Positions 23,501-34,700 of a stretch of 64,000 nt of DNA are shown here, one piece after another (the stretch's first letter is position 1; every line of letters starts with the position of its first letter). This DNA is from Odontesthes bonariensis (lineage: Eukaryota; Chordata; Actinopteri; Atheriniformes; Atherinopsidae). The stretch covers positions 7,551,536 through 7,615,535 of the forward strand of contig NC_134524.1 of assembly GCF_027942865.1 (NCBI RefSeq), given 5' to 3'. Below the pieces are notes generated by a model, which was not told the origin of the DNA, searched no databases, and saw only the letters and a program-made list of their open reading frames with translations. The position numbers and the translations under genes were made by a program.

Positions 23501-25095
23501 GAGCAGAAAACATTTCTGGCTTCATTTGAGTCGTCTTGTGTTACACGTTTTCCTTGAACTGAGCTGAGGTGTTTTTATGGTGCGGCGCCGGCAGTGTTGG
23601 GCATGCTGGAGATGACCCGGCGGTCCAAAACCTCGCCCTTCCTCGTCCAGCAGAAGGAGAAGCTGCAGAAGGAGGTGGACGAGCTGCTGGGCGCCGACGG
23701 CATTATTCTGTACCCCACGCACACCAGAGCGGCACCCAAACACCACCACCCGCTCTTCAGACCCTTCGACTTCGCCTACACCGGTTCGTGATTCCTCTTA
23801 TTTCTACAGTTGTGTTTCACAGCTGGATCGAAGCTGGGGGGGGGCTGAGATAGGCCCCGCCCTCCCAGTGACCCTGAACTGGATCAAGTGGGAATTGAAA
23901 ATAGATGGAAATAGATGAACATCTATTTGTTTAAAGGTTATATTAAACCTTCAAACAAAGATGACGTCTTACCAAAAAACAGAAAGATTGTTCAATAAAA
24001 CTGAATAAATACTGAAGTTTATCAATGTTTCTGAGACTATTAAACATTTCAGTCAAATAAAAAGTTCTGAACAACAATAAAGTCGACCGACAAGCAGCTT
24101 TGAAGTATTTTTAAGCAGAATAGGCGGCTTTTAGCTCCAGCTGCACCTTTAAAGGGACGTAAAAATAAATAAATAAACTGAATTAAAATGGAGATGAGAT
24201 AGTTTGACAAATACAAACACCGACCGTCTTCTTGAAAATAGATGGACATGAACATCTGTTTCAATTCAAATCAGAAATTAAACATGTTTAAAGGTTATAT
24301 TAAACCTTTAAAAAAAAGATGAGATCTAACCAAAAAAAGAAGGATTGTTCAATAAAACTGAATAAATACTGAAGTTTAGCAATGGTTCTGAGACTTTTAA
24401 ACATTTTAGTCAAATAAAAAGTGTAAAAATAAAGAAACTGAATTAAAATGGAGATGAGATAGTTTGACAAATACAAACACCGACCGTTTCCACTAACAAA
24501 CGAACCAGCAGTGACGTGTAAAACTTACAAAGTTCAGCTTTTCAGGCAAAGAAAAGTGATGCTTCTTCTTCTTCTAGACAGAAATGACGGGTCACAAATA
24601 AAATCTCTCCTTTTAGGTTCCAGGTGGATTATTCTGTCCGTTGTTCTCTTTTTAAATCCAGTCATTCATCCAAGTTATTAATAAATAAACCGATAACAGA
24701 GCTGTTTAAACATGTATTTACTGCTCCGTCTGAAACCTGAACGCCGTCACTTTAACAGACAGATAGAATAGAAAATTACTTTATTTATCCCCCAATGGGG
24801 GAAATTCAAATTCATCAAGTAGCTCAACATTTTTTTTTAAATATTTACAGTGATTGAATAATTGTACGTATGAATAATAGTTGTCTGTAAATCAGCACCC
24901 TCGTCTTCTCCGTCCTCAGCGATACTGAACATCCTCGGGCTGCCGGTGACCCAGTGTCCTCTGGGCCTGGGGGAGGAGGGTCTGCCCCTGGGCCTGCAGG
25001 TGGTCGGCGGGAAGCTGCAGGACCACCTGACGCTGGCCGCGGCCGTCTACCTGGAGAAATCGTTCGGAGGCTGGAGGGACCCCGGAGCGGACTAA
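14554..25095 (+). CDS. faah2: Fatty-acid amide hydrolase 2 (11 exons)
   Basis: Coding exons are 14554-14745, 15343-15425, 16277-16413, 17073-17282, 17372-17491, 18741-18876, 20318-20435, 20525-20644, 23385-23496, 23595-23783 and 24920-25095. They join in phase to about 530 codons, close to the usual FAAH2 length. The product hydrolyses fatty-acid primary amides and N-acyl ethanolamines at membranes; a hydrophobic N-terminal segment (WLFKAFTGICFIIFRFF) fits a membrane anchor. Amidase-signature residues are visible: the lysine in GVPLSVKES (exon 3), the cis-serine in GGSSGGEG (exon 4/5 junction) and the nucleophile serine in GSDIGGSIR (exon 5). The C-terminal LPVTQCPLGL...LPLGLQVVGG block is typical of the family. 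All introns look GT-AG except intron 2, whose donor reads AG/GC. Introns carry several repeats listed separately. I cannot tell which fish paralogue (a or b) this is. Confidence 0.93.
15600..16115 (+). repeat. AT-rich LINE-like segment in FAAH2 intron 2
   Basis: This stretch is strongly AT-rich with TATATA runs. It ends in a T-rich tail and AAAATAAAAATCTATCAATC, resembling an L1-type 3' end. No reverse-transcriptase frame is visible. The family is uncertain. Confidence 0.3.
16771..17040 (+). repeat. Unclassified interspersed repeat, copy 2 (FAAH2 intron 3)
   Basis: This is the partner of the repeat at 1895-2140, with the same ordered motifs (GGCACCTGG, AATGGTTTTTACCAGGG, a TTTGTTTG-rich tract, GAAATAAA, TTTTTGGACA, CCTGCGTTAAA). 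It lies just before exon 4. The family is not identified. Confidence 0.4.
17690..18520 (+). repeat. Diverged ~350-bp tandem repeat with GGGACA/TGTCCC palindromes (FAAH2 intron 5)
   Basis: The block beginning CTCCTTAATTTCTGAAAAGG appears at 17850 and 18199. Both copies continue through GGGACATTTTTGTCCCC palindromes, CATATATTAATATTT, CCACTTCAGTTCTG and GGGATATGTCA. A third palindrome (GGGGACATTTTTGTCCAC) at about 17691 starts a partial unit. The rest of intron 5 up to 18740 shows nothing else. Confidence 0.7.
18930..20264. mobile_element. Composite MITE in FAAH2 intron 6
   Basis: The left end, AGCCGCATTCCCACTGTAGG, is mirrored by the right end, whose complement starts AGCCGCATGCGGACAG. Further in, CATTCGCACATACAGGAACT at the left pairs loosely with CATTCGCACATGAGTCGGGA at the right (complement). 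Between the arms sits another element of different composition (19434-20050). I infer a transposon nested in a transposon; the outer family is unknown. Confidence 0.45.
19434..20050 (+). mobile_element. Harbinger-like element remnant with decayed MADF/Myb-type segment
   Basis: Plus-strand translation, with frame changes, gives SEEVRLYETAVKQHRDQRK and later NVWKKLRDRYVKAKKRAE. Their spacing and composition resemble the MADF/Myb-like protein of PIF/Harbinger transposons. The sequence begins GGCGGATTTACAGTTGATGC and is CpG-rich, unlike the surrounding intron. No transposase is present. The assignment rests on a short resemblance. Confidence 0.4.
20755..20960 (-). repeat. LINE 3' tail (FAAH2 intron 8)
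   Basis: GATTGAACTTTATTGTCATT with following ACACATATACAAGTATAGCA is the reverse complement of a common fish non-LTR retrotransposon tail. There is no coding sequence. From 20961 to 22577 the intron shows only poly-T runs (22399-22418, 22458-22469) and no other feature. Confidence 0.5.
22578..22935 (+). repeat. Minisatellite of 41/46-bp units (FAAH2 intron 8)
   Basis: About eight units contain CTTGGGTATATAGAAAGTAA followed by AATAAAATAAAACAAA. Units differ by the number of ACAAA pentamers, giving 41- and 46-bp lengths that roughly alternate. The last unit degenerates (GATAGTAATAATG). The long minus-strand frames across it come from the repeat itself. Confidence 0.9.
23918..24500 (+). repeat. 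Diverged tandem duplication of ~300 bp (FAAH2 intron 10)
   Basis: GTTTAAAGGTTATATTAAACCT through AATAAATACTGAAGTTTA and GAATTAAAATGGAGATGAGATAG occur twice, starting near 23930 and near 24285. An internal stretch (GACAACAATAAAGTCGACC region) is missing from the second copy. A short LINE-tail complement with TTTATTTATCCCCCAATGGG follows at about 24771-24830. Confidence 0.7.
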
Positions 25096-25660
25096 AAGCG
25101 CGCGCTAACAGAGACTATTCATCAGAGGCTCTGAGTCCGCCTCGCTGCCTGCTGTAGCACAAACACGGGAGGTAAAGTCAGTGTGGCCAATGCTTCAGTG
25201 GCAGAGATCCATTGTTTTTGCACTAATGAGGAATCACTCATTACAGTAAGTGTGATCATTTAATCAAATACGGGTCAGACAAGCTTTAAAAAAACTCAAA
25301 TGGAAGGAAACCGAGCATTCACACCATCGCACAGGATGAGCTTTTATGTCCTTCATCAAATGAGTTTCTCTCGTTTTTAGGTCGCAGCTAACAGATGATT
25401 ATCAAATGTTATTAACCGATTTTAACACATTTAAAAACTACTGAATGAGAAGGTTAACGAGACGAGGCAGAAGATGTTGATGCATGCTGTGGATTTAATT
25501 CTTAAGAAGACGACTCACCCGACGTCTGTAGAGGAAAAACCAACCATAAAAACGTGATAATGTGAATGCTGTTCGATGGCAGATCGACAATTGCTGTGCG
25601 TGTTTTTATGTTGCAACTCATTTAAGTTAATAAAAATGGTTCTGGATGTTCTTCTCTCCC
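25096..25660 (+). terminator. FAAH2 3' untranslated region with poly(A) signal
   Basis: After the stop codon at 25093-25095 the sequence runs about 530 bases to AATAAA at about 25629-25634, followed by a GT/T-rich stretch, as expected of a cleavage site. Nothing is recognised between 25661 and 26028. Confidence 0.6.
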
Positions 25661-26032
25661 TATTCTCTCGTTATAGATTGAAACGGTTTCAGCAGGATTT
25701 ATCCGGTTATCATAGTTATGAAGGGACCGGTCGACTTTCTGCAACCAAAAACTAAATCTGGATTCTTCAGACTGCAGGTCGGGGTCATAAAAATCCAAAT
25801 CTTACGGGTAAAGGTGGCGTCGAACCGTGGAAACACATCATTAAAAGAATCTTCAGCATCTGGGAAACAGCTGCATGTTTAAGGGGAGGTTATTAACAGC
25901 TGAGATACGGACCTGGAAGTGAAGTAACTTCACAGAAGTGGAAAACAGAGCCTGAACCCTGCTTTGTGTCTGTGGCTAACACTTTGTGTAGAGGCTTAAA
26001 CGCCGTCTACGATGTCAAGAACTCCCCCTTAA

Positions 26033-26668
26033 AGGGATAGTTCGCCTCTTTTGACATGAAGCTGTATGACGTCCCATATTAGCAACATCATTTATGAACA
26101 TTTTCTTACACCGTTAGCCGAGTTCCAGCCTCGTTTTGGCGTTGACGAAAGTAGTCCGGCTAGTTGGCTGGGGTTTAAAAAAATAAAGCGTTTTGCTTCT
26201 CAAAACAATATGCGTTCAAAAGAGTAATACATTTGCATCACAAAATCGTTCTCCAGGAAAAAGTCAGACCTCACAGTCGCTTGGCCCTATTTTCTCTCTC
26301 CCTTCGTATCACTGCACGCTGTGTAGACCGAGCAGTAAACACCGTAACAGGCGCGGCTGTCGGCAGGCGGCAGCATGCAGTGATACGAAGGGAGAGAAAA
26401 TAGGGCCAAGCGATTGTGAGGTCTGACTTTTTCCTGGAGAACGATTTTGTGATGCAAATGTATTACTCTGTTGAACGCATATTGTTTTGAGAAGCAAGAC
26501 GCTTTACTTTTTAAACCCCAGCCAACTAGCCGGACTACCTTCATCAACACCAAAACGAGGCTGGAACTCTGCTCACAGGACGCAGCAGGGGGTAAGAAAA
26601 TGTTCATAAATGATGTTGCTAATATGAGATGTCATACAGCTTCATGTCAAAAGAGGCGAACTATCCCT
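26033..26668. mobile_element. 636-bp fold-back MITE with TTAA target site
   Basis: The element begins AGGGATAGTTCGCCTCTTTT and ends with its exact complement, flanked on both sides by TTAA (26029-26032, 26669-26672). The two arms are complementary over nearly their whole length, meeting near 26350 around a short unpaired centre. A TTAA duplication suggests a piggyBac- or Kolobok-related transposase, but no coding sequence is present. A second copy, truncated in its right arm, starts at 45788. Confidence 0.85.
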
Positions 26669-26759
26669 TTAAGGGTGAACCTGCGTGTTGAGCCATGAGA
26701 GATTTCATGCCATGGGGGTTATTTCAGGTGAATAGATGAGAAAAACACTCCTTAAGTCT

Positions 26760-27323
26760 GTCACTTTATTGTCTTCCCTTCTTCTGAAAAAGGATGTAAA
26801 ATGAGTCTCCAAACAGAAGGCGACAGCATCAAGAACCATTTACTTTTCTCTTTATTTTCTGGTCACCTCTAATGATGACGCTCATATCGTTTTTATCTTT
26901 TTGTTTTGTCACAAAACATGATTCTGTTCTGAAGGGCAGAAGAACAAAGCTGCAAAGGTCACGTTTGTACAGAAAAATACAGACTGCTCGTCTTCTCCCC
27001 GGAACGCGGGACATTCAAGTCAACGGTTACTCCCACCCCCCCACCCCCACCCCGATCGCAGCGTCACTCAGGAACTGGAAGCGACTTAAAAACAGAGACA
27101 ATAAAAGGGTAAAGGAAACAAAAACAGAAAGAAAAATACCCTTCAGAGTTCTGGATTTGTTTGGCGGTGCAGTCAAAGGGAGGATGTCTCTCTCCTTGTC
27201 AGTCGCTCAGCCTCCCAGCGCTCGTTTTGGCCCAGATGTGTGTGTGCATGTGTGTGAATACTTGTGTGTGTGTGGAAGCGTACATGAAATTCTGGGTTGC
27301 CATGTTTGAACGAGCGCGGCGCC
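26760..27323 (-). terminator. NELFA 3' untranslated region with two AATAAA signals
   Basis: On the minus strand, AATAAA occurs at 26856-26851 and again at 26770-26765, downstream of the NELFA stop. Either could direct cleavage. A run of CCCCACC repeats (27031-27050) and a TG-rich stretch (27237-27272) lie inside. Confidence 0.55.
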
Positions 27324-30300
27324 TCAGGAGGTGTTGGTGATGGGTTTGTATTTCTTGAGGCGTGTCCACTGTCCTGTGGAATAGTTCATTTCGAAGACTG
27401 TGTCCACCAGCATGGTGGTGCTGCCGGTGCCGTCGGCTTTGGGCAGAACCTCTGTGTGCTCGCTCAGCTTGATCTGGATGATGTCACCCTGCTCCGGGCA
27501 CGGGTTCTCTGCGAGGGGCACAGGAGAGAGCGGGCTGGTTAGTCGAGCGCTTTATCAGAATTTCATTTTACCGACTCTTCGTAGACAAATGGAGGCTTTA
27601 TGTGAAGACATAAGAGTGGGGGACGGGCGAATAGGCGCCTCTTGCCTCCCAATTATAAGACTAGGGCTGTGTTCGAAACCGCATACTTCTCCTACTACTT
27701 ATACTAACATTTTGAGTTAGTAAGTGAGTTTGAGTAAGCGAGAAGTTCCCGGATGCATACCAGATTCGCCGAATTGTTGGGTATGCATCATGAGGTTACT
27801 ACTCATACTCAAACTACCCAAGATGCAACGTAACGTGACGTCGCCGATCGTCATTTCCTGTCAAAACGGCAGTTTCAAGCTAGCTACAGCGAGGGTAGGT
27901 TCACTTCCTGTTTTCAAAACAAAAGCACCAACTGTATCGTAATGGCTTTCCCTATGATAAAAGACAACGGGTATTTTATTTTGTGAAAATAACCGGAAGT
28001 GCGTTGCTCACTGCGGCTAGCTTTAGTAGCGCCGAATTCGTGGGAACAGAATTGTAAATAGCCGGTATTTTGTCAGGTTTTCAACACATTGGGGATCTAA
28101 ACGACTACTTTCTCACCTGAAAATGTTTCAAATGTTGCTAACGTTTACAGAGTTTAGAGCTTTAGAGAAATCAGCTTCAGGCCGGCTGATTTCGGCTCGG
28201 GTAGTAACGAAATGCATTGTGGGTAAACGCTCTGCATACTGTCTGATCGATCAGTATGTAGTAGGGTTGGGACTTTTCAGGAATTTTCATGTTCGAATAT
28301 TGATAACGTTATCAAACAATTAATCGATTATTCACTAAAGCATGACGTCACTTGTCCCCGCTCAGAGCCATCGACATGGTTTTGCCTTCACCATCACCCC
28401 CACACAAATTAAGGTCAAAACACGCACACGACAGGACTGATTTATCAAAAATAGATTTATTAAGAAAATATGCCATTTAGTAGTCAACTTTAGATTATCA
28501 CAGTGCATTATGGCATCCGACGGATTTTTAACAAGTAGGCTATGCAAACGCATCACTGCCTGATCACTTTGAAAAAAAAAGTAGGCTACAGCCTTGACTA
28601 AACCTTTGAAAAATGAAAATAATAATAACATTGGAAAATAATGACATTAAGAAATAACACGGTCTAATGACTGTATTCTGTTAAACTTCAGCTCAACGCT
28701 GGCGGCAATTAGCCTATTTGACAATTGAGTTTTAACTTAGATTACGTTACCGTAGGCTACGAACGAAATTGACGGTCATCAAATTGGACATAAATACACA
28801 ATAATGAGATCAAAACCTGGCTTATTGCCATATTGTATCACTGAACTGTTAAAGCTGACTGTCGTGCCAACGTATTGGCCAGATGCAGGCTACCTTACAG
28901 GCTACAGAAAGGTAAGAAATGGGCTAACAAACAACAGTAGGCTAATAAACAACTGCCTGCACGGACTGCCTGCATACATTATCTATCACAGACTCGCCCA
29001 TGTGTTTTTGTTCATAAAAATCTGGATGGAATACGGTATCCTGGCTCATTAAATCCCATAAGTTCCCGAAAACCCTCGCCGTCAGCCACACTTAAAGGCA
29101 ACATATCTTTCACAATCATATTTACTATGCGTTTGGTGATTTCATTAGCTCGCTTGTCATCACACATCCTCCTAGCTAGTGTAGCCTGAATGGTTGGCTG
29201 CCCTCCGCTTGAGCTGGCTTCGCCGGAATTAACGTTCGGATGTACATTTTTTAGATGATATATTAGTGGAGACGTTGCACTATGGTAGGTAAACAGGGCC
29301 TCACAATAATTACATTGGACTTTATCGTCTTTTCTAGAGAAACGGTCCCACACTGCACTTCTCCTAGCCCGCTTCATCACTGCTAGTCTGTTGTCACCCA
29401 AGATACCGGACGTTATAGCTGTTCTCATAATGCGCGCGACTAGAACAATTATTTATTAGGCTTAGAATTTTATTCTAATAAATTCTTACAAACAAATAAT
29501 CGATCACCAATTATTCATTACCAACCCTAGTATGTAGTATGCGGTTTTGAACACAGCCACAGACTTCTCATACTGACAGAATATGTTGTGTTTCTGCGCC
29601 GGTATGGAACTCAGTGACCCCCCCCCCCCACGTACCTCTGGATCCAGCCATGAAGCCCAGGATGAGCGCCTTCTCTGGTCTGGTGACCTTGTTGGCCGTC
29701 TTGAACATCTCCTGGGCCGCGTACATCTGGTCTCTCTGAGGAGCACAAACAGAGCGAGCTTTAAAACGCAGGGAAGGAAAGATAAAACAAAGCCGCTCCT
29801 TTTGTGGCCTTTACCGTGAGCGAGAGGTTCTTTTTGGGCTGGGGCTGTGGCGGCGTAGGGGCCGGCGTCGGCGTGGGGGTCTGCGGCGTGCTGGGAGGCT
29901 GGGTGGGGGTCTCCGGCTGGCTGGCGGCGGTGGCAGCCGGGGGCCCGTTGCTGGCCGGGGTGGAGGCCGGCGTGCTGGGGGATGTGGGGGTGGCGGGGTT
30001 TGCTGCGGTGCTTGCGTTGTACATCGGCGTCCTCTGCTTGTACTGGTTGGGAAGGGTGGAGTTGGCACCATTGCCCGCTGTGGCCGACTCCTCCGGCTGG
30101 CGAGCAGCCTGCAGCGTGTCCCGACCCGAACCGCCGGCGTTCGCTGTGGAGGAAAGTTGATGAAAAGATGCAATGAGCTCAACGTAAGCGGGGAGTTAGC
30201 GACGTTCCCTTCACACCACGCTCAGGACGGCGTGTTGACCTCACTGACCTGGCTGTGCCTCGGAGCTGGGAATGTAAGAGGAGGAGGGAACCATGCTGGG

Positions 30301-31741
30301 CGTGGCTGGTAGGTAGCTGGTCGATGGCAGAGGATTCTCGTTGAGCGCCCCCAGTTTCTGAAGAAGAAAAACAAAAAGAGTGATGATGGCTGTGTTCGAA
30401 ACCGCATACTTCTCCTACTACTCCTACTAACGTTTTGAGTTAGTATGCGAGTTTTAGTAAGCGAGAAGTTCCCGGATGCATACTAGATTTGCCGAAATGT
30501 TGGGTATGCATCATGAGGTTACTACTCATACTCAAACTACCCAAGATGCAACGTAACGTGACGTCGCCGATCGTCATTTCCTGTCAAAACGGCAGTTTCA
30601 AGCTAGCTACAACGAGGGTAGGTTCACTTCCTGTTTTCAAAACAAAAGCACCAATTGTATGGTAATGGCTTTCCCTATGATAAAAGGCAACGGGTATTTT
30701 ATTTTGTGAAAATAACCGGAAGTGCGTTGCTCACTGCGGCTAGCTTTAGTAGCGCCAAATTCGTGGGAACAAAATTGTAAACAGCCGATATTTAGTCAGG
30801 TTTTCAACACGTTGGGGATCTAAACGACTACTTTCTCGCCTGAAAATGTTTCAAATGTTGCTAAAGTTTACAGAGTTTAGAGCTTAAGGGAAATCAGCTT
30901 TAGGTCAGAGCGAAATGCATTGTGGGTAAACGCTCTGCATACTGTCTGATCGATCAGTATGCAGAATGGAAGTATGTAGTATGCAGTATGCAGTATGTAG
31001 TATGTAGTATGGAAGTATGCAGTATGTAGTATGCAGTATGTAGTATGTAGTATGCAGTATGGAAGTATGCAGTATGTAGTATGTAGTATGCAGTATGCAG
31101 TATGAAGTATGCAGTATGGAAGTATGCAGTATGGAAGTATGCAGTATGGAAGTATGCAGTATGCAGTATGTAGTATGTAGTATGCAGTATGCAGTATGTA
31201 AGTATGCAGTATGCAGTATGTAGTGTGCAGTATGTAGTATGCAGTATGCAGTATGTAGTATGCAGTATGGAAGTATGCAGTATGCAGTATGGAAGTATGC
31301 AGTATGCAGTATGTAGTATGCAGTATGCAGTATGTAGTATGCAGTATGAAGTATGCAGTATGGAAGTATGCAGTATGTAGTATGCAGTATGCAGTATGAA
31401 GTATGCAGTATGGAAGTATGCAGTATGCAGTATGTAGTATGCAGTATGTAGTATGGAAGTATGCAGTATGTAGTATGTAGTATGGAAGTATGCAGTATGT
31501 AGTATGCAGTATGTAGTGTGCAGTATGTAGTATGCAGTATGGAAGTATGTAGTATGCAGTATGTAGTATGCAGTATGCAGTATGCAGTATGAAGTATGCA
31601 GTATGGAAGTATGCAGTATGCAGTATGTAGTATGGAAGTATGCAGTATGTAGTGTGCAGTATGTAGTGTGCAGTATGCAGTATATAGTATGCAGTATGCA
31701 GTATGTAGTATGCAGTATGCAGTATGTAGTATGCAGTATGT

Positions 31742-31775
<34 letters not shown>

Positions 31776-34700
31776 GAAGTATGCAGTATGCAGTATGCAG
31801 TATGGAAGTATGCAGTATGCAGTATGTAGTATGTAGTATGCAGTATGCAGTATGTAGTATGGAAGTATGCAGTATGTAGTATGTAGTATGGAAGTATACA
31901 GTATGTAGTATGTAGTATGGAAGTATGCAGTATGCAGTATGTAGTGTGTAGTATGCAGTATGCAGTATGTAGTATGCAGTATGTAGTATGCAGTATGCAG
32001 TATGCAGTATGCGGTATGCAGTATTTAGTATGTAGTATGCAGTATGTAGTATGTAGTATGCAGTAGGTAGTATGCAGTAGGTAGTATGCAGTATGTGGTG
32101 TGCAGTATGTGGTATGCAGTATGTAGTATGCAGTAGGTAGTATGCAGTATGTGGTATGCAGTATGTAGTATGCAGTATGCAGTATGTAGTATGCAGTATG
32201 CAGTATGTAGTATGCAGTATGTAGTATGCAGTATGCAGTATGTAGTATGCGGTTTCGAACACAGCCGATGATCATGACGGAGACTCAGAGAAAGAGACGA
32301 AGTGAAGAACCTGAGCAGAAACGAGGCCGGCGGCGTAGTCTGGCGTGGTGTTCTCCACCACCGCCTCTTCTTTGGTTGCTTTCTCTCCAGGATCCGTTTC
32401 TACATCAGAAGGAAACATCACGTAAGCATCAGCACCATCACATATGTCCGTTTGGTGTGACAGACGGATAAATTACCCAGAGTCTTCCTTCTCCTCTTGG
32501 CCTCTCTTCCGGCTCCCACCATGTCCAGCTCTGAAATATCTAAAAGCTGAGCAGAAGAAACCTTCTTTTAGATCATGAAATGCGCTCAGAGAGCCACGAT
32601 GGATAACCAAACGACTCCGGACGAACCTTGACCCCTCGCTCTTTCCGCAGGGGCGTCCGCGCGGGAGCGATGGGAGTTCGGTTACTGGGAGGGCTGAACA
32701 TGCTGGGGGCGGTGGGACTGCGAAACGGGGCTTTGGGAATCCCCTTCAGAGGAGCTGTGATGCAGACAGCAAAATGAACGATGGTCGTCTTTAACAGTAA
32801 AACAGCGGCTCTGAGGAGCATTTATGGGCCTGAAACTCACTTGTCGTGTCGATCTTCTTCACCAGTCCTCTCCCTTTGGCGTGAAACGGCACCCCGGCCG
32901 TCTTTTTCAGCTGCTGTGCCGTCTCTGTAGCTGGAGCAGAAGGGAAAGGAAACAGTTTAAACAAATAAAAACAGGTAAACCTTCCTGTAAAAGAAGCACT
33001 GCAGGAGGAACCGTGTTTCAGTCACGATTTTAAGATGTAATAAATGTCAAAACGTCGTTTCTGAGCGTCTGATTTTCACTTTAACTGCATTATTAGAAGG
33101 GGGGGATATGACTCCGGTTAAACTTCACTCTCAAAGTACAACACTCAACAATAACATAAAAGAATAAAATTAGAAATAGAAAGAAGCTGCAGCGAGGACT
33201 ATAGCCTCTGTACATGGGGCGCCTTCTTAACACACTACGCCACAAACCACCCCTGTTTTATTATTTATTTTATTTTGTAAAAGTCTGTTGCTCACAGGCT
33301 TTTATTTTGTAAAAGTCTGTTGCTCACAGGCTTTTATTTTGTAAAAGTCTGCTGCTGTCTGCTGCAGAACTGGAAAAGAAAGTAATCGGCGGATCCACCA
33401 AACATGGAGAAGGGTACGGAACTTTTACTCGGCCGTTTTCATTTTAAGGTTCTTCCAGACGGCGGAGTCGACAGAACCAAAGTCACCTGTAAACACTGCC
33501 AAGTTGAATTGTCTTCTCAGCGTAGTAGTTCCAGTCTAAAATATCACTTAAAGGCAAAACACACAACTGATAGCAGCAAGTTATTCAAGGAAACAGACAG
33601 TGGAGCGAGGCTTCTACATAAAAACTACAGAAAGATGCTGATGTTAAAAGTGTGTTTGCACAACAAATGTTATGGCACTTTCATTCATATGGCAGCACAT
33701 TTAAAATAAAACTAAATGCTAAAAGCTATACACTACTTTTGGATTCATTTTTGGATTCTACGTACAAATGCGATTAATCAGGGAAATCATGTGATTAATT
33801 AGATTAAACATTTTAATCGTTACCCAGCCCTATTAGAATCGAAATAAGTGTTTGGATGCAGAGACTTGCTTCTGCAGACTTGCTAACCGACTCCTGCCTT
33901 TCAACAAGCTGCAGTTCAGCCGTGTGCTTTGAGTTGTTGCCAGGCTAATATTTAAAGTTTGTGGCCAAGTCAGGAAACTCATCATTAGGGATGGGAATCG
34001 AGAACCGGTTCCGATTGGTTCAATCCATCGACATCACTAAAAAGGAATCTGACAGCAACATGTAACCTGTGCCACACCATCCTTTCATGCAAGGGGGCAA
34101 ACACCAACTACACGCTAAAGCATTTGTTGACGGCGTACGGCATAAAGCATCAGGAGTGCCGTGTATTTGACGCTCTACGCCGCCAATCATCCAGTCCTAC
34201 ACGGTCCATCAGTAGCTTTGTATTCTAATTTAATCCTGTAAGAGATCCAGGATCCAGAGAACAGTTCTACATTTGTTTTAACAGACACACTTTCATTTAT
34301 TTTAATGGGGCAAAAGTTTCATAATAAGTATGAAGACGCTTTGAGTAGCTGTAAAATACTGTCATGGGCTGTGTTCGAAACCGCCTACTACTCCTACTAC
34401 TACTAACTTTAACTTTTTTTTAAGTTCCCGAATGCATACTAGATTCTCTGAAATGTTGGGTATGCATCATGAGGTTACTACTCATACTCAAACTACCCAA
34501 GATGCAACGTAACGTGACGTCGCCGATCGTCATTTCCTGTCAAAACGGCAGTTTCAAGCTAGCTACAATGAGGGTAGGTTCACTTCCTGTTTTCAAAACA
34601 AAAGCACCAATTGTATCGTAATGGCTTTCCCTATGATAAAAGGCAACGGGTATTTTATTTTTGTGAAAATAACCGGAAGTGCGTTGCTCACTGCGGCTAG

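Noticed and set aside
30877-32275. ~460-codon frames with HTAYCIL-type repeats
   Set aside because: A heptamer without stop codons keeps several frames open; the sequence is the minisatellite inside MITE copy B.
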